A stretch of DNA of 51,227 nucleotides from Bacteroidota bacterium (GTDB taxonomy: Bacteria; Bacteroidota; Ignavibacteria; Kapaibacteriales; UBA2268): positions 270 to 51,496 of the forward strand of contig JAKIZO010000013.1 of assembly GCA_022707965.1 (NCBI GenBank). Direction: 5' to 3'. Both the position numbers and the translations under genes were made by a program. Positions 1 through 9,210 of this stretch are shown piece after piece; position 1 is the first letter of the stretch, and each line of letters begins with the position of its first letter. The notes beneath the pieces were generated by a model, which worked only from the letters and a program-made list of their open reading frames with translations, searched no databases and was not told where the DNA came from.

Positions 1-1871
1 GATTGGGGCTACCTTGTCGAATACTTTATTTTCAAAGATATTTATGATTATATTAATCGCAAGCACGAGCACATAATCGACGTTGCTGTTGTTCTTCTTG
101 AATTTGCAAAATACTCAGACGCAGTCCCTCAATACAGGCAAAATATAGACGTTCCGATAGTTGTTCTTTCTGATGAAATCACCGAATTTGATGCTTCGCT
201 TCTTATTAAAAAAGGCATTTCTCTGGTGTTTAATTTTTCGCACCAGGACCATTTTGCTCGTGAAATTGATAAACTATTGAAATACGGGCAATCGAAAAGT
301 ATTTTGCACTCAGACCAGCTTACCGAAGACGAAAAAACTTCTGCTTTGGAGCGTGAAATCACCGCAATTCTGAAAGAGGAAGGTATGCTGCGCGAACACC
401 ATCTTTTTATGCAAACAATTCTTGAAAATATTCCCAGCTTGATTTATGTTAAAGACGTTACTACTATGAAATATCTGTTTGTCAACAAAAGTGCAATTGA
501 TATAATCGAATTTTCGCCCGATGAGATGATTGGCAAAACAGTTTTCGAGCTTTTCCACCCAAAATATGCTGAATATTACCACTCGAAAGATATTGAACTC
601 ATTCGAAGCAATATCACCACTCAAACCGTCGAGGAGATGTGCCTTACGAAAAATAGCAAATTGAAAGTGTTGCTTACGAAAAAAATTCTTATCAAGAATA
701 GCAAAGGCGAACCGCGATATTTCCTTGGTATTTCGGAGGATTTAACTCAATTGTATCGTTCGCAGGAAGAACTTCTCAAAAGCGAGACGCGTTTTTCCAA
801 AATTTTCCATTCCAGCCCCGTTCCTATTTTTATTATATCGAACAGAAAAAAACATTTATCGATGCAAATATTAAATGCACTGAATTTTTTGGAATTAATC
901 GCGACCGTGCAATTGGTAATTCAATAGATGAATTCTCCGAATTCAAAAATAGCGAACTATTGACAAATATTATTGATGCAATCGAAAATGATAAATCTTA
1001 CGTAAACAGGCAAATTACGATTAATCTCGAAGGGGCGGAGCGCCACATTTTGCTTTCTTGCGAGCAGCTTCCATTGCCTGATGATATTTGGAGCGTGTTC
1101 ATCACTCTCGACGTTACAGACAGAATTAACGCAGAACGCAAAATGGAAGCAGCGCTTGCCAAACAACAAGATTTGAATAAACTTCGCACCCAGTTCATCT
1201 CGATGGTTTCTCACGAATTTCGCACACCGCTCACTACAATTATGCTCGCGGCTGATATGCTCGGCAAATATTACGACAAAATTCATCCCGAAGAACGCCA
1301 AAAGCAAATCGAACGCATAAAAGAAACAATTCAGAAGATGACGAACTTAATGGAAAATCTGCTTGTTATCGGGCGTATGGATAGCGGCAATTTCCAGTTT
1401 AATCCAAGAGAATGCAACTTGGAGCAACTTTGCTTGAACTTAATCAAAAATGCAGAATTCAACTCGGGCTTTTCGCATAGAATTAACTTTAATTTGAATG
1501 GTAATTGCAAAAATGTAATTTTAGACGACCAACTTATTTCTCTTGTGATTAATAATTTGCTTTCGAATGCAATTAAGTATTCACCAAATAGCAAAGTAAT
1601 TGATTTTACTGTTAATTGCAACGACCAGATGATTGAGCTCATAGTTACTGACTATGGAATTGGCATACCCGAAGAAGAGCAACACCTGCTTACTCAATCA
1701 TTCTATCGTGCTTCGAATGTGGGTCAAATTTCTGGCTACGGGCTCGGAATGTCCATTGTAAGCCGCGCAGTAGAAGCTCACTGTGGGCAAATCGAAGTTC
1801 GGAGCAAACCCGGAAGCGGCTCTACTTTTATTGTTAAATTGCCACAGGATTGTGGTAATAAATCTAATTAG
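1..1871 (+). pseudogene. PAS-domain sensor histidine kinase, 5'-truncated and frameshifted
   Basis: The gene enters from the left edge with no start visible. Frame 1 runs from base 1 to a stop at 927 and the rest is read in another frame to a stop at 1869-1871. Joining the frames gives a degenerate receiver-like domain (about codons 1-95, no clear acceptor Asp), one full PAS domain, a second PAS domain that spans the break, HisKA with SHEFRTPL (His codon at 1212-1214), and HATPase_c with NNLLSNAIKYS, DYGIGIP and GYGLGMS. The break maps to a run of seven A at 846-852. A -1 slip there turns the stop-bound reading into RKKTFIDAN, a normal PAS continuation, so one A is missing or the ribosome or polymerase slips. 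Kinase and ATP-binding motifs are intact in the downstream part. It is probably a cytoplasmic two-component kinase; its signal is unknown. The mutL gene begins 21 bp after its stop. Confidence 0.85.
846..852 (+). other. A7 slippery tract at the kinase frameshift
   Basis: Seven consecutive A residues form the heptamer A AAA AAA in the phase of the upstream frame (aga aaa aaa c). A -1 shift at this point joins the two halves of the kinase exactly within a PAS domain. This heptamer is a known type of slippery sequence for ribosomal frameshifting and transcriptional slippage, but homopolymers are also the usual site of real indels and of sequencing error. No strong downstream stem or upstream Shine-Dalgarno stimulator was recognised by eye. 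Confidence 0.6.
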
Positions 1872-1892
1872 CGTTCCATCGTCATTACTTTT

Positions 1893-3731
1893 ATGGAACA
1901 AAACAACCAAATAAAGATTTTGCCCGAATACATTGCAAACCAGATTGCAGCGGGCGAAGTAGTTCAGCGTCCCGAATCTGTTGTTAAGGAATTGGTCGAA
2001 AATTCGCTTGATGCAGGTGCAACCTCTATCGGTATAGTTGTGAAAGGCTCGGGCAAAACTCTAATTCACGTGCTCGACAACGGCAAAGGAATGAGCCGCG
2101 AAGATTTGGAACTTGCACCTTTGAGGCATTCCACCAGCAAAATATTGACACAAGAGGATTTAGAGAAAATACAAACTTATGGGTTTCGCGGCGAGGCGCT
2201 TGCGTCGATTTCTGCTGTTGCTTCGATGGAAATTCGCACCAAACGCGCCCAGGACGAACACGGTTGGTCCTTGCGGTCGGAGCCAAACCAGCCGTTTCAA
2301 ATTTCACCTGTCAAGTGCGACAATGGAACACAGGTCTTCGTGAGAAATTTATTTTTTAATGTTCCCGCACGCAAGAAATTTCTCAAATCAGATATTACTG
2401 AATACCGCTATATCACTGAAACTATTACAAGATTTGCTGTAATTCACTTCGACAAAAGATTAGTTTACTATGATTCTGATAATTTAGTATATGATTTGCA
2501 CCCATCGAGCCAGGAAGAGCGAATAAAAAACGTTTTCGGCGAAAATATTGCCAACGAAATTGCAAAAGTTGAATTTTCTAACGATTTGGTCTCAATTCAA
2601 GGATTTATCGGTAAGCCCGCAGCAGCCCGCCCGACGGGAAACTATCAGCATTTGTTCGTAAACAACCGTCCCGTTGTCAGCAAAAATCTGAATTATGCTA
2701 TATTTGCACCTTTCGAGCACCTTCTCGAAAAAAACTACAAGCCTTTTTATGTTATCAACATAGAGATTGACCCACGAAAAGTTGATATTAATATTCATCC
2801 GCAAAAGCACGAAGTAAAGTTCGACGACGAGAAAATGATTTTCTCGGCACTTCATCGAGCAGTTTCGGAAGTGCTTGCAAAATACAACTTCACCACTGCC
2901 CACAAGGTAGAAAAATCAGGCAGTAGCCCGTTTGTTCGTTTCGATGCGCAGGAAAATTCCCTAAATAATATTCTTGTCAATAGAAAAACGGGCGAAGTGC
3001 TAACCGAAAGTTTTGCAATGAAGCAAACTTCGGACTGGTGTCCCCCGCTCGAACACCGTTTTGGAAATTCCGGGCAAAGCAGCAGAAGTGCCTTTGATTT
3101 GCTTTTCGATACTACCCCGAAAAGCGATTTCCAAACTCCCAAGGACAGAATTGAAATTAGCGAAGATGCCCAATTTCTCCAAATTCACAATAAATACATA
3201 TTGATGCAGAGCCCCGCAGGTGTGTTCATCATTGACCAGCACAACGCACACGAGCGAATACTCTACGAACGAGCTTTGCGCGCGATGAACGCAGATTTTT
3301 CGAATATGCAGGTGTTGCTCTTTCCTATTAGTTCAGTTCTTGAACCTTCGCAAATAGCAATTGCAAGAGAAATAGAGCAGGAATTGAGAAAGCTCGGCTT
3401 CGATTTTAATTTGTATCCCGATGGCAAAATTGAAATAATGAGCGTTCCGCTGGATATTTCCGAGAATGAAGCAATATCCAGCTTTTCCGAAATTTTAAGC
3501 GAATATGTGAAATTGCTTGAAATCAAGCATAGTTCGAAGCGGGACAGTCTTGCCGCAAGCTACGCTTGCCGTTCGGCAGTGAAAACAGGGCAGAAGCTTT
3601 CGCAAGACGAGATGCTACACCTTGCTCGAAATCTTATGCAGTGCAATATGCCATACGTTTGCCCGCACGGTCGTCCGGTTGTGCTTGAAATTAGTTTGCA
3701 CGAGCTGGATAAAAGTTTCAAACGCGTCTAA
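1893..3731 (+). CDS. mutL: DNA mismatch repair protein MutL (endonuclease type)
   Basis: This 612-residue protein is the mismatch-repair matchmaker that links MutS recognition to strand incision. The N-terminal GHKL ATPase shows ENSLDAGAT, DNGKGM and GFRGEALASI. The C-terminal dimerisation region carries DQHNAHERILYE, an example of the DQHA(x)2E(x)4E metal-binding nuclease motif, plus ACRSAVKTGQ and CPHGRP. These mark the latent-endonuclease class found in bacteria without MutH, so this MutL should nick DNA itself. The ATG at 1893 gives a standard N-terminus (ILPEYIANQIAAGEVV). The stop overlaps the stop region of the convergent receiver-PP2C gene by 4 bp. Length is typical. Confidence 0.97.
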   Translation: MEQNNQIKILPEYIANQIAAGEVVQRPESVVKELVENSLDAGATSIGIVVKGSGKTLIHVLDNGKGMSREDLELAPLRHSTSKILTQEDLEKIQTYGFRGEALASISAVASMEIRTKRAQDEHGWSLRSEPNQPFQISPVKCDNGTQVFVRNLFFNVPARKKFLKSDITEYRYITETITRFAVIHFDKRLVYYDSDNLVYDLHPSSQEERIKNVFGENIANEIAKVEFSNDLVSIQGFIGKPAAARPTGNYQHLFVNNRPVVSKNLNYAIFAPFEHLLEKNYKPFYVINIEIDPRKVDINIHPQKHEVKFDDEKMIFSALHRAVSEVLAKYNFTTAHKVEKSGSSPFVRFDAQENSLNNILVNRKTGEVLTESFAMKQTSDWCPPLEHRFGNSGQSSRSAFDLLFDTTPKSDFQTPKDRIEISEDAQFLQIHNKYILMQSPAGVFIIDQHNAHERILYERALRAMNADFSNMQVLLFPISSVLEPSQIAIAREIEQELRKLGFDFNLYPDGKIEIMSVPLDISENEAISSFSEILSEYVKLLEIKHSSKRDSLAASYACRSAVKTGQKLSQDEMLHLARNLMQCNMPYVCPHGRPVVLEISLHELDKSFKRV

Positions 3732-4909
3732 AATAGCTTTCGTTCGATTATTAGCATTGTGAGGTCGTCGTAGAATTCTTCTCCGTTTGTCCAGACTTTA
3801 AGTTCGGGAACAATCGAGCGGAGCATAATTTCGGAATTATTGTTCGAGTGGTTGTTGAGGAACTCAACAAGTTTATTTTGAATAATCAATTTATTTTTAA
3901 CGCCAGCGCATTCTGTTATTCCGTCTGTATAGATGATGAATTTATCACCCGTTTCGAATGGAATAATCTGGTCGTAGTATTCGGCTTCGGGCAAAATACC
4001 AACGGGAAATCCGCGAGAGACAATTATTTCGGCTTTGCCGCCAGCTTTAATCAAAAATGGATTTGGATGACCCGCCTGCGAAAATACAATTTTATCTTCG
4101 ATTAAGTCGATGACACCATAGAGCATTGTGAAATATTCCGCATTTTTGCCACGCGAGAGAAACTGTTCGTTGAGCGATTTTATTACAAGCGATGGCAAAA
4201 TATAATCGCCCGTTTTTTCGTCGAGCAGCAGTTTTTTCCCTGTATCCTGACTTAGTGAACGAGAAAGCGAGACCGACAGAAACGCCGCTGGCAGTCCGTG
4301 TCCCGCTACATCTACAATGTAGAAAGCAATATGTCTATTATTTAAGGGGAAAAAATTAAATGTGTCGCCCGAAACAAACACACTTGGCACAAATATCCAG
4401 TTAAATCGGCAATCGCCGAATGAAACATTATTTTGCGGAAGAAACTCGCGTTGCAATTCGGCGGCAGTTTCAAGGTCTTTTCTGATTGTGTCGTAGGCTT
4501 CTTGAAGCTTTCGGGTGAGTTCTTTTTCTGTTGTGATGAGCCTGTATTGTTCGAGCGCGTCATTAATCGAGTTGATTAGTTTATCCGTAGGCAGAGGTTT
4601 AGTAAGGAAGCGGAAAATATTGCCCTCGTTGATTGCTTCGATGGCAATTTGCATATCGGCAAATCCTGTAAGAATAATTCTGATAGTATCGGGCGAAATT
4701 TCTTTGACTTTGTGAAGCAGCTCAATTCCGTCCATTTCGGGCATACGGTAGTCGGAGATAATAACAGCGAAATCGCCTTGTTCGGCAATGATTTTGAGGG
4801 CTTCGCTGCCACTATTTGCTATATGAACATCGAATAGGCTTCTAAGATTTCGTCTGTAACCGTGCAGAACGTTTATTTCATCGTCAACGAAGAGAATTTT
4901 TTTGTTCAT
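3728..4909 (-). CDS. Response regulator with PP2C-type (SpoIIE/RsbU-like) phosphatase output
   Basis: This 393-residue protein has a receiver domain (acidic pair D9/D10, phosphoacceptor D53, K104 in FLTKP), a helical linker containing AAELQREFLPQ, and a C-terminal PP2C-type serine/threonine phosphatase (VSGDTFNFF, VDVAGHGLPAAF, YTDGITE). Proteins of this build usually dephosphorylate an anti-sigma antagonist in partner-switching pathways, controlled by receiver phosphorylation. No anti-sigma factor or antagonist is seen in this window, so the target is unknown. Its ATG overlaps the stop of the upstream lone receiver by 4 bp, which suggests translational coupling. It is the last gene of a kinase-receiver-phosphatase operon and meets mutL tail to tail. 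Confidence 0.93.
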   Translation of the reverse strand: MNKKILFVDDEINVLHGYRRNLRSLFDVHIANSGSEALKIIAEQGDFAVIISDYRMPEMDGIELLHKVKEISPDTIRIILTGFADMQIAIEAINEGNIFRFLTKPLPTDKLINSINDALEQYRLITTEKELTRKLQEAYDTIRKDLETAAELQREFLPQNNVSFGDCRFNWIFVPSVFVSGDTFNFFPLNNRHIAFYIVDVAGHGLPAAFLSVSLSRSLSQDTGKKLLLDEKTGDYILPSLVIKSLNEQFLSRGKNAEYFTMLYGVIDLIEDKIVFSQAGHPNPFLIKAGGKAEIIVSRGFPVGILPEAEYYDQIIPFETGDKFIIYTDGITECAGVKNKLIIQNKLVEFLNNHSNNNSEIMLRSIVPELKVWTNGEEFYDDLTMLIIERKLF

Positions 4910-5289
4910 TGTTGCAGTAATTCTTCTTTTTTTGAAAGGCAGTTGCTGATAGTATCCAACAACATTTTGTAACTAACAGGTTTTGAAAGAATTATATGAG
5001 CAAATTCGTTCTTGAATTTTTCAATTTCAGAATTAATGTGCCCCGTCATCATAATTCTTATAGCATTAGGTTGAGTTTCTTTTGCAAATTCAAGCAATTT
5101 AACGCCATCAATTCCGGGCATATATAAATCAGTAACGATAACGTCGAAATTTTTAGACGATATTTTTTCGAGAGCTTCTTTGCCTGATTGTGCAAATTCA
5201 GCATCGATAGCGTCAGATGTTGTTTTAATTAACCGCTTTAACCCAAGCAAAATAAACTCTTCGTCGTCCACAAACAAAACTTTTGCCAT
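4906..5289 (-). CDS. Stand-alone response regulator receiver (CheY-like)
   Basis: This 127-residue single-domain receiver has the acidic pair D8/D9, phosphoacceptor D54 in VTDLYMPGIDG, the switch residue T82 and K103 in LSKP. There is no output domain. It lies between a histidine kinase (20 bp upstream) and the receiver-PP2C protein (4-bp overlap). It could be a phosphate shuttle or sink in the same relay; that role is inferred from position only. The sequence is complete with all receiver residues in place. Confidence 0.93.
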   Translation of the reverse strand: MAKVLFVDDEEFILLGLKRLIKTTSDAIDAEFAQSGKEALEKISSKNFDVIVTDLYMPGIDGVKLLEFAKETQPNAIRIMMTGHINSEIEKFKNEFAHIILSKPVSYKMLLDTISNCLSKKEELLQQ

Positions 5290-5309
5290 AACTTAGCTTC
5301 AAATAATAA

Positions 5310-6665
5310 TTACTCGTATGGCAATTTAATAATAAATTCTGTTCCTTTCAAATAATTTGATGAGACAAAAATATCACCACCAAGTTTGCTGCAAATCACA
5401 CTATGTGCGATAGCAAGCCCCTGACCAGTTCCTTTGCCAGGTGGCTTGGTTGTGAAAAATGGGTCGAAAATTCTATCTAAATGCTTTTCCTGAATGCCAA
5501 TTCCGTCGTCGACGAATTGAATTGCAATATATCTTTCGCCAAAGCAAGTTGAGATTTCAATTTTGCCGAAAGTGTAATTATTGTCAATCTGCATTTTTTC
5601 TTTAACTGCATCAATGGAATTGAGCAAAAACTGCAACAACACTTGATTAACTTCGTCGGCGTAACAATAGATGACAGGCAGGTCGTCGTGCAGTAATAAT
5701 TTAACATCTGCAACTTTTTTCCATTCATTGCGTGTAATCAGCACAATATCTTCGAGTGTCCGGTTAATATTGAGAAAAGATTGCTCACGAATGCCCACTT
5801 GCGAGAAATTCTTAATTGTGTTGATAATTTTGCTAATTTTAAGAATTCCTTCTTGCGACTGACTTATTGCACCAGGAATTTCGGAAAGGAAAAAATCGAT
5901 ATCAGTTTCTTTGATATTTTTCTTGATTATGTTTCGAGCTTTTTCCCAGTTCTCAATATCCAATTCAAAAATCAGTTCATTAATGCTTGAAGCAAAATAT
6001 GACAAAGCTTCGTAGGAATGCTCTAAAAAATCTAAATTATCGTTTATGTATTGCAGTGGTGTATTGATTTCGTGGGCTATGCCCGCAGCGAGCTGACCAA
6101 TAGATTGAAGTTTTTGCGAAAGGAAGTTGCGATTAATTTCTTCGAGCCGTTTGTTCATTCGTTCCAGGTCGCGAGTGTCGATTATTTTTTTGTAAATAAC
6201 TGCTGCAATGTTGGTAATAAATGAAATAGCGCTAACGACTTCGTCGGAGAAATTATCAACTTTTGTGCTTGCAAGCGAATAAACGCCCAGCACCTGATTA
6301 TTGTTTATCAGAGGAATATATAGCCTTGAATTAAGCAAGGTGGGCTTTACAAATTTGGTTTGAAGTTCGTATGCTTCGGCATCAGCTTCCTTGATATAGA
6401 TGATTTCTTTTGCTCGCAGGCAGCGACCGGGCGCGCGTTGCATAGCAGTTTTTTGAGCAACAAATCTTTCTTCTTTTGTAAGCCCTTTTGTTGTAACGGC
6501 AATTAATCTATCGGAATGTGCTGTGTAGTAATACAGCACCATATATTCGTAGTCGCAGATTTCGTTGACGAGTTTGTCGACAGTAGCGAAAAGCGTTCGC
6601 AAATCGTTGCAAACAGTCGCAAAATCCTTATATTTATCAAACAAATTTGTAAAATTATCAACCAT
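5310..6665 (-). CDS. GAF-domain sensor histidine kinase
   Basis: This is a soluble kinase of about 451 residues. An N-terminal GAF-type sensor region (about residues 20-165, with PLINNNQVLGVYSLAS) is followed by a coiled segment, a HisKA-type dimerisation domain with GQLAAGIAHEINTPL, and HATPase_c with FLLNSIDAV, DDGIGI, DPFFTTKP and GKGTGQGLAI. An in-frame ATG at 6737 would add a hydrophobic stretch of 24 residues, but that part is AT-rich and low in complexity. The ATG at 6665 (MVDNFTN) was therefore preferred; neither start has a clear Shine-Dalgarno. It probably phosphorylates the two receivers encoded just downstream. The ligand of the GAF domain cannot be told. Confidence 0.9.
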   Translation of the reverse strand: MVDNFTNLFDKYKDFATVCNDLRTLFATVDKLVNEICDYEYMVLYYYTAHSDRLIAVTTKGLTKEERFVAQKTAMQRAPGRCLRAKEIIYIKEADAEAYELQTKFVKPTLLNSRLYIPLINNNQVLGVYSLASTKVDNFSDEVVSAISFITNIAAVIYKKIIDTRDLERMNKRLEEINRNFLSQKLQSIGQLAAGIAHEINTPLQYINDNLDFLEHSYEALSYFASSINELIFELDIENWEKARNIIKKNIKETDIDFFLSEIPGAISQSQEGILKISKIINTIKNFSQVGIREQSFLNINRTLEDIVLITRNEWKKVADVKLLLHDDLPVIYCYADEVNQVLLQFLLNSIDAVKEKMQIDNNYTFGKIEISTCFGERYIAIQFVDDGIGIQEKHLDRIFDPFFTTKPPGKGTGQGLAIAHSVICSKLGGDIFVSSNYLKGTEFIIKLPYE

Positions 6666-6759
6666 CGCAACCGCGGAAAAAAATATATTATTATAACAGA
6701 TAAGAAGAAAATAAATTGTAAGGAAAAAGGAAAGCAAAACAAAATTTTAAATTGTTTAT

Positions 6760-7530
6760 TTATGTAAATTGAATAAAATAATTATCTAATTCAGTTCTTA
6801 ACTGAATTCCTGCTATTTCAAAACATTCAAGAAGATTATCGTAAGTACCTCTTCCACCAAGGAAATCCCAAAATTCTCGACCAACCATTAATTCGTGTTT
6901 GTCGTCTAACATACCTTTGATTGTCCATCTTTCATAAGGTTTAGGTTCGTATGGATTATAAGGTATAGCAATAAGAGTATGAATTTTCGCTTGTATATTT
7001 TGTGTGTATGCGATTGCAGCCCATTCAAGAAGTGTTCTTTTAAAATCTTTGAAATTACTAATATTTGGTTTGGCAGTTTTCAAATCAATGAAAAACATTT
7101 CGCCGCCTTTGTTTTCTAAAAAAATGTCAGCTTTGACGGTTTTTATTATGTTTATTTTCTCAGTATTTGTAGCTCTCCGAATTTCATCAAGTTCATTTTG
7201 TTTATTGGGTGCAGTATCTGCAACTGATAACCTGTTGATAATACTTTGAATGGCTTGTTGTGAGCCTTCGCTGATAGTATTACCAATTTCGTACTGAGAG
7301 CGGACTTTTGCAAAACGCCCTTTTGCTACTGCCAACGCAACGGGTTCGAATATGGAAGTACCAAAAGTTGTATTCAAAGATTGAATAAAAGAGTATAATG
7401 CCATTCTATCGCGTCCCAATAATCGATAATGGAATGGCATATTAACTGTCTCAGGCTTATAATTGCTTAGTTTTTTTCTTAATGATTTTATAATTGTATC
7501 GATAACATTTGTCTTTTGCTCTTCAGTCAT
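6760..7530 (-). CDS. Type II restriction endonuclease, TdeIII-like
   Basis: This 256-residue protein resembles the TdeIII/MjaII restriction endonuclease family as I recall it, with PFHYRLLGRDRMALYSF near the start and FGTSIFEPVA. A PD-(D/E)xK-type core is visible as D135 in KADIFLEN followed by D149-L-K151 in FIDLKTAKPN. Family members known to me cut GGNCC; the specificity here is an inference that rests on family recognition alone. The start codon overlaps the stop of the methyltransferase gene (TAATG), so nuclease synthesis is probably coupled to prior methylase translation. The gene seems more AT-rich than trmD and rimM upstream, which fits a horizontally acquired cassette. Confidence 0.8.
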   Translation of the reverse strand: MTEEQKTNVIDTIIKSLRKKLSNYKPETVNMPFHYRLLGRDRMALYSFIQSLNTTFGTSIFEPVALAVAKGRFAKVRSQYEIGNTISEGSQQAIQSIINRLSVADTAPNKQNELDEIRRATNTEKINIIKTVKADIFLENKGGEMFFIDLKTAKPNISNFKDFKRTLLEWAAIAYTQNIQAKIHTLIAIPYNPYEPKPYERWTIKGMLDDKHELMVGREFWDFLGGRGTYDNLLECFEIAGIQLRTELDNYFIQFT

Positions 7531-9137
7531 TATTTACCTCTCAGATGAAAAATGATTTCAGAATAAGCACCTTTATCTTTTTCTGTTCGGTTCAGCACTG
7601 GTCTTTTAAATTGATTAACAATTTTCATCCCTGATTTTTCAGCAATAATTGGATACAAATTATATTTGTCATTTGCTACCAAAAACACGTGATAATCATT
7701 TGCAAGAAATCTCTTACAGTTTAACAGAACCGAAGCAATGCTTTCAACGTAACTTTCCCTTGCTTCTTTGCTTTGACCTTTGAACAATGGACCTATTTCT
7801 AATTCATCTCGTCTGCGGAAACCAAACAAATCATAAGCATAAGCGTGTTGCTCGTGATAATCAATTAATCCAACATAAGGCGGGGACGAGAAAATCCCTT
7901 TAATTTTTTGTTCAGATACTAATTTTGCAAAAGAAGGATTTATACGGTATAATTCGTCTGTGATATTGATACTCCTGCTATCGCCGGTTAAACATATCTG
8001 ATTTGTAGAGGTTCTAAGTTTATCAAATTCTAAAACCCTTTTCAAAGTGTCCTTCGAGTATGTTTCCCACCATTTTAATATTGTAAAAAGTGGCTTACAA
8101 ATTTTCCCGTGTTTGGAACAATAATATGGTGCGGTTACTGGTTCAATTAGTGTTGCAAGGTCAGCGTGAGTTGTTGCTCTACAACTACGCATAGTTCGAC
8201 TTAATATCAAGCTGACTAAGTTTTTGGTATTCTGATTAGTAACTTTTGAAATCTCTTTATATACGTATTCAATTTCTTCCCTGATAGGTTTTAAATACCA
8301 TTTATCTATGAATTTATCTGATTTTTCTTGAATATGATTAATTTCGTATTTATCAATCAGTTCTTGGAAAACATTAAGAAATTCCCTTTCCTTTTTGTAT
8401 CCGTACTGTTTTTCATCGATTTCACCTTTGCGAAGCTTATATTTGAAGTCAGGAACGGGGAAATGCTTGTTGTTATATTCAGAAAGATATTGTGTAAGTT
8501 TCTCATCAAATTCAAGTGTTTTAGAATTTGAAAGAAAAGACTTTAATGCTTTTGTTATTCTGAGCACTTCTCTATGGACGTCAATTATATCATATTTTGC
8601 AATTTTACAATTAGAGATAAGCGTATTGAACTCAGAAATATCTACTCCGATTGCGTGGATACCTAATTCATTGCATTGAACTAATGTTGTTCCACTACCG
8701 CAAAACGGGTCAAGAACTATATCTCCTTTGTTAAAATAAACTTCTTGCTTGAAAGCATCAGTATGATTATCTAAAAAATACTCTACAAGCTGCGGGATGA
8801 ATTTCCCTTTGTAAGGATGTAGCCGATGAACGTGTTTTGTTGTCTCTGCTTCTTTGTATTGGTCGAAAGATAAAGCCCAATTTAAATCTTCGCCCAGTTG
8901 TTCCCGCCAGGTTAGTTCTCTTTTCCCTTTGTGTGAATTATAATACTCAATTAGTTCTTCTTTTGAAACAAGGGTTTGTCCGTTGGAACCATATTTTCTA
9001 ATTCGCCCATACTGAATTAAGTAGGTTATATTTGAAGTAGTTACTTTTTTCCCTGTAAAAGAAGAAGCAAAGACACTCGCTTCTTTGATAGTAAGAAGTT
9101 GAGCATTGCTATTTATGTTACTGGTATCGAATAACAC
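7530..9137 (-). CDS. Site-specific DNA methyltransferase of the R-M system (SPPY type)
   Basis: This 535-residue enzyme has SAM-binding motif I as DPFCGSGT (residues 143-150) and the catalytic motif SPPY (418-421), which indicates N4-cytosine or N6-adenine methylation. Motif I comes first and about 270 residues separate it from SPPY; that long middle part probably holds the target-recognition domain, an alpha-class-like order. Residues 14-70 look like a small helix-turn-helix/excisionase-type domain (LTIKEASVFAS, SKEELIEYY), unusual for a plain methylase and perhaps involved in self-regulation. The start is GTG at 9137 with no clear Shine-Dalgarno. It lies 73 bp after trmD and overlaps the endonuclease start. 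It protects the host DNA at the site cut by the partner. Confidence 0.87.
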   Translation of the reverse strand: MLFDTSNINSNAQLLTIKEASVFASSFTGKKVTTSNITYLIQYGRIRKYGSNGQTLVSKEELIEYYNSHKGKRELTWREQLGEDLNWALSFDQYKEAETTKHVHRLHPYKGKFIPQLVEYFLDNHTDAFKQEVYFNKGDIVLDPFCGSGTTLVQCNELGIHAIGVDISEFNTLISNCKIAKYDIIDVHREVLRITKALKSFLSNSKTLEFDEKLTQYLSEYNNKHFPVPDFKYKLRKGEIDEKQYGYKKEREFLNVFQELIDKYEINHIQEKSDKFIDKWYLKPIREEIEYVYKEISKVTNQNTKNLVSLILSRTMRSCRATTHADLATLIEPVTAPYYCSKHGKICKPLFTILKWWETYSKDTLKRVLEFDKLRTSTNQICLTGDSRSINITDELYRINPSFAKLVSEQKIKGIFSSPPYVGLIDYHEQHAYAYDLFGFRRRDELEIGPLFKGQSKEARESYVESIASVLLNCKRFLANDYHVFLVANDKYNLYPIIAEKSGMKIVNQFKRPVLNRTEKDKGAYSEIIFHLRGK

Positions 9138-9210
9138 AATTCATATTGATTAATTAAACAGAAACAATAATTTTACGATAAATTTTGTTTGTTATTGCTT
9201 ATTATTTCCT

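Noticed and set aside
6665..6737. A membrane anchor at the N-terminus of the GAF kinase
   Set aside because: The added residues come from an AT-rich run without a ribosome-binding site; the start at 6665 is simpler, although not proved.
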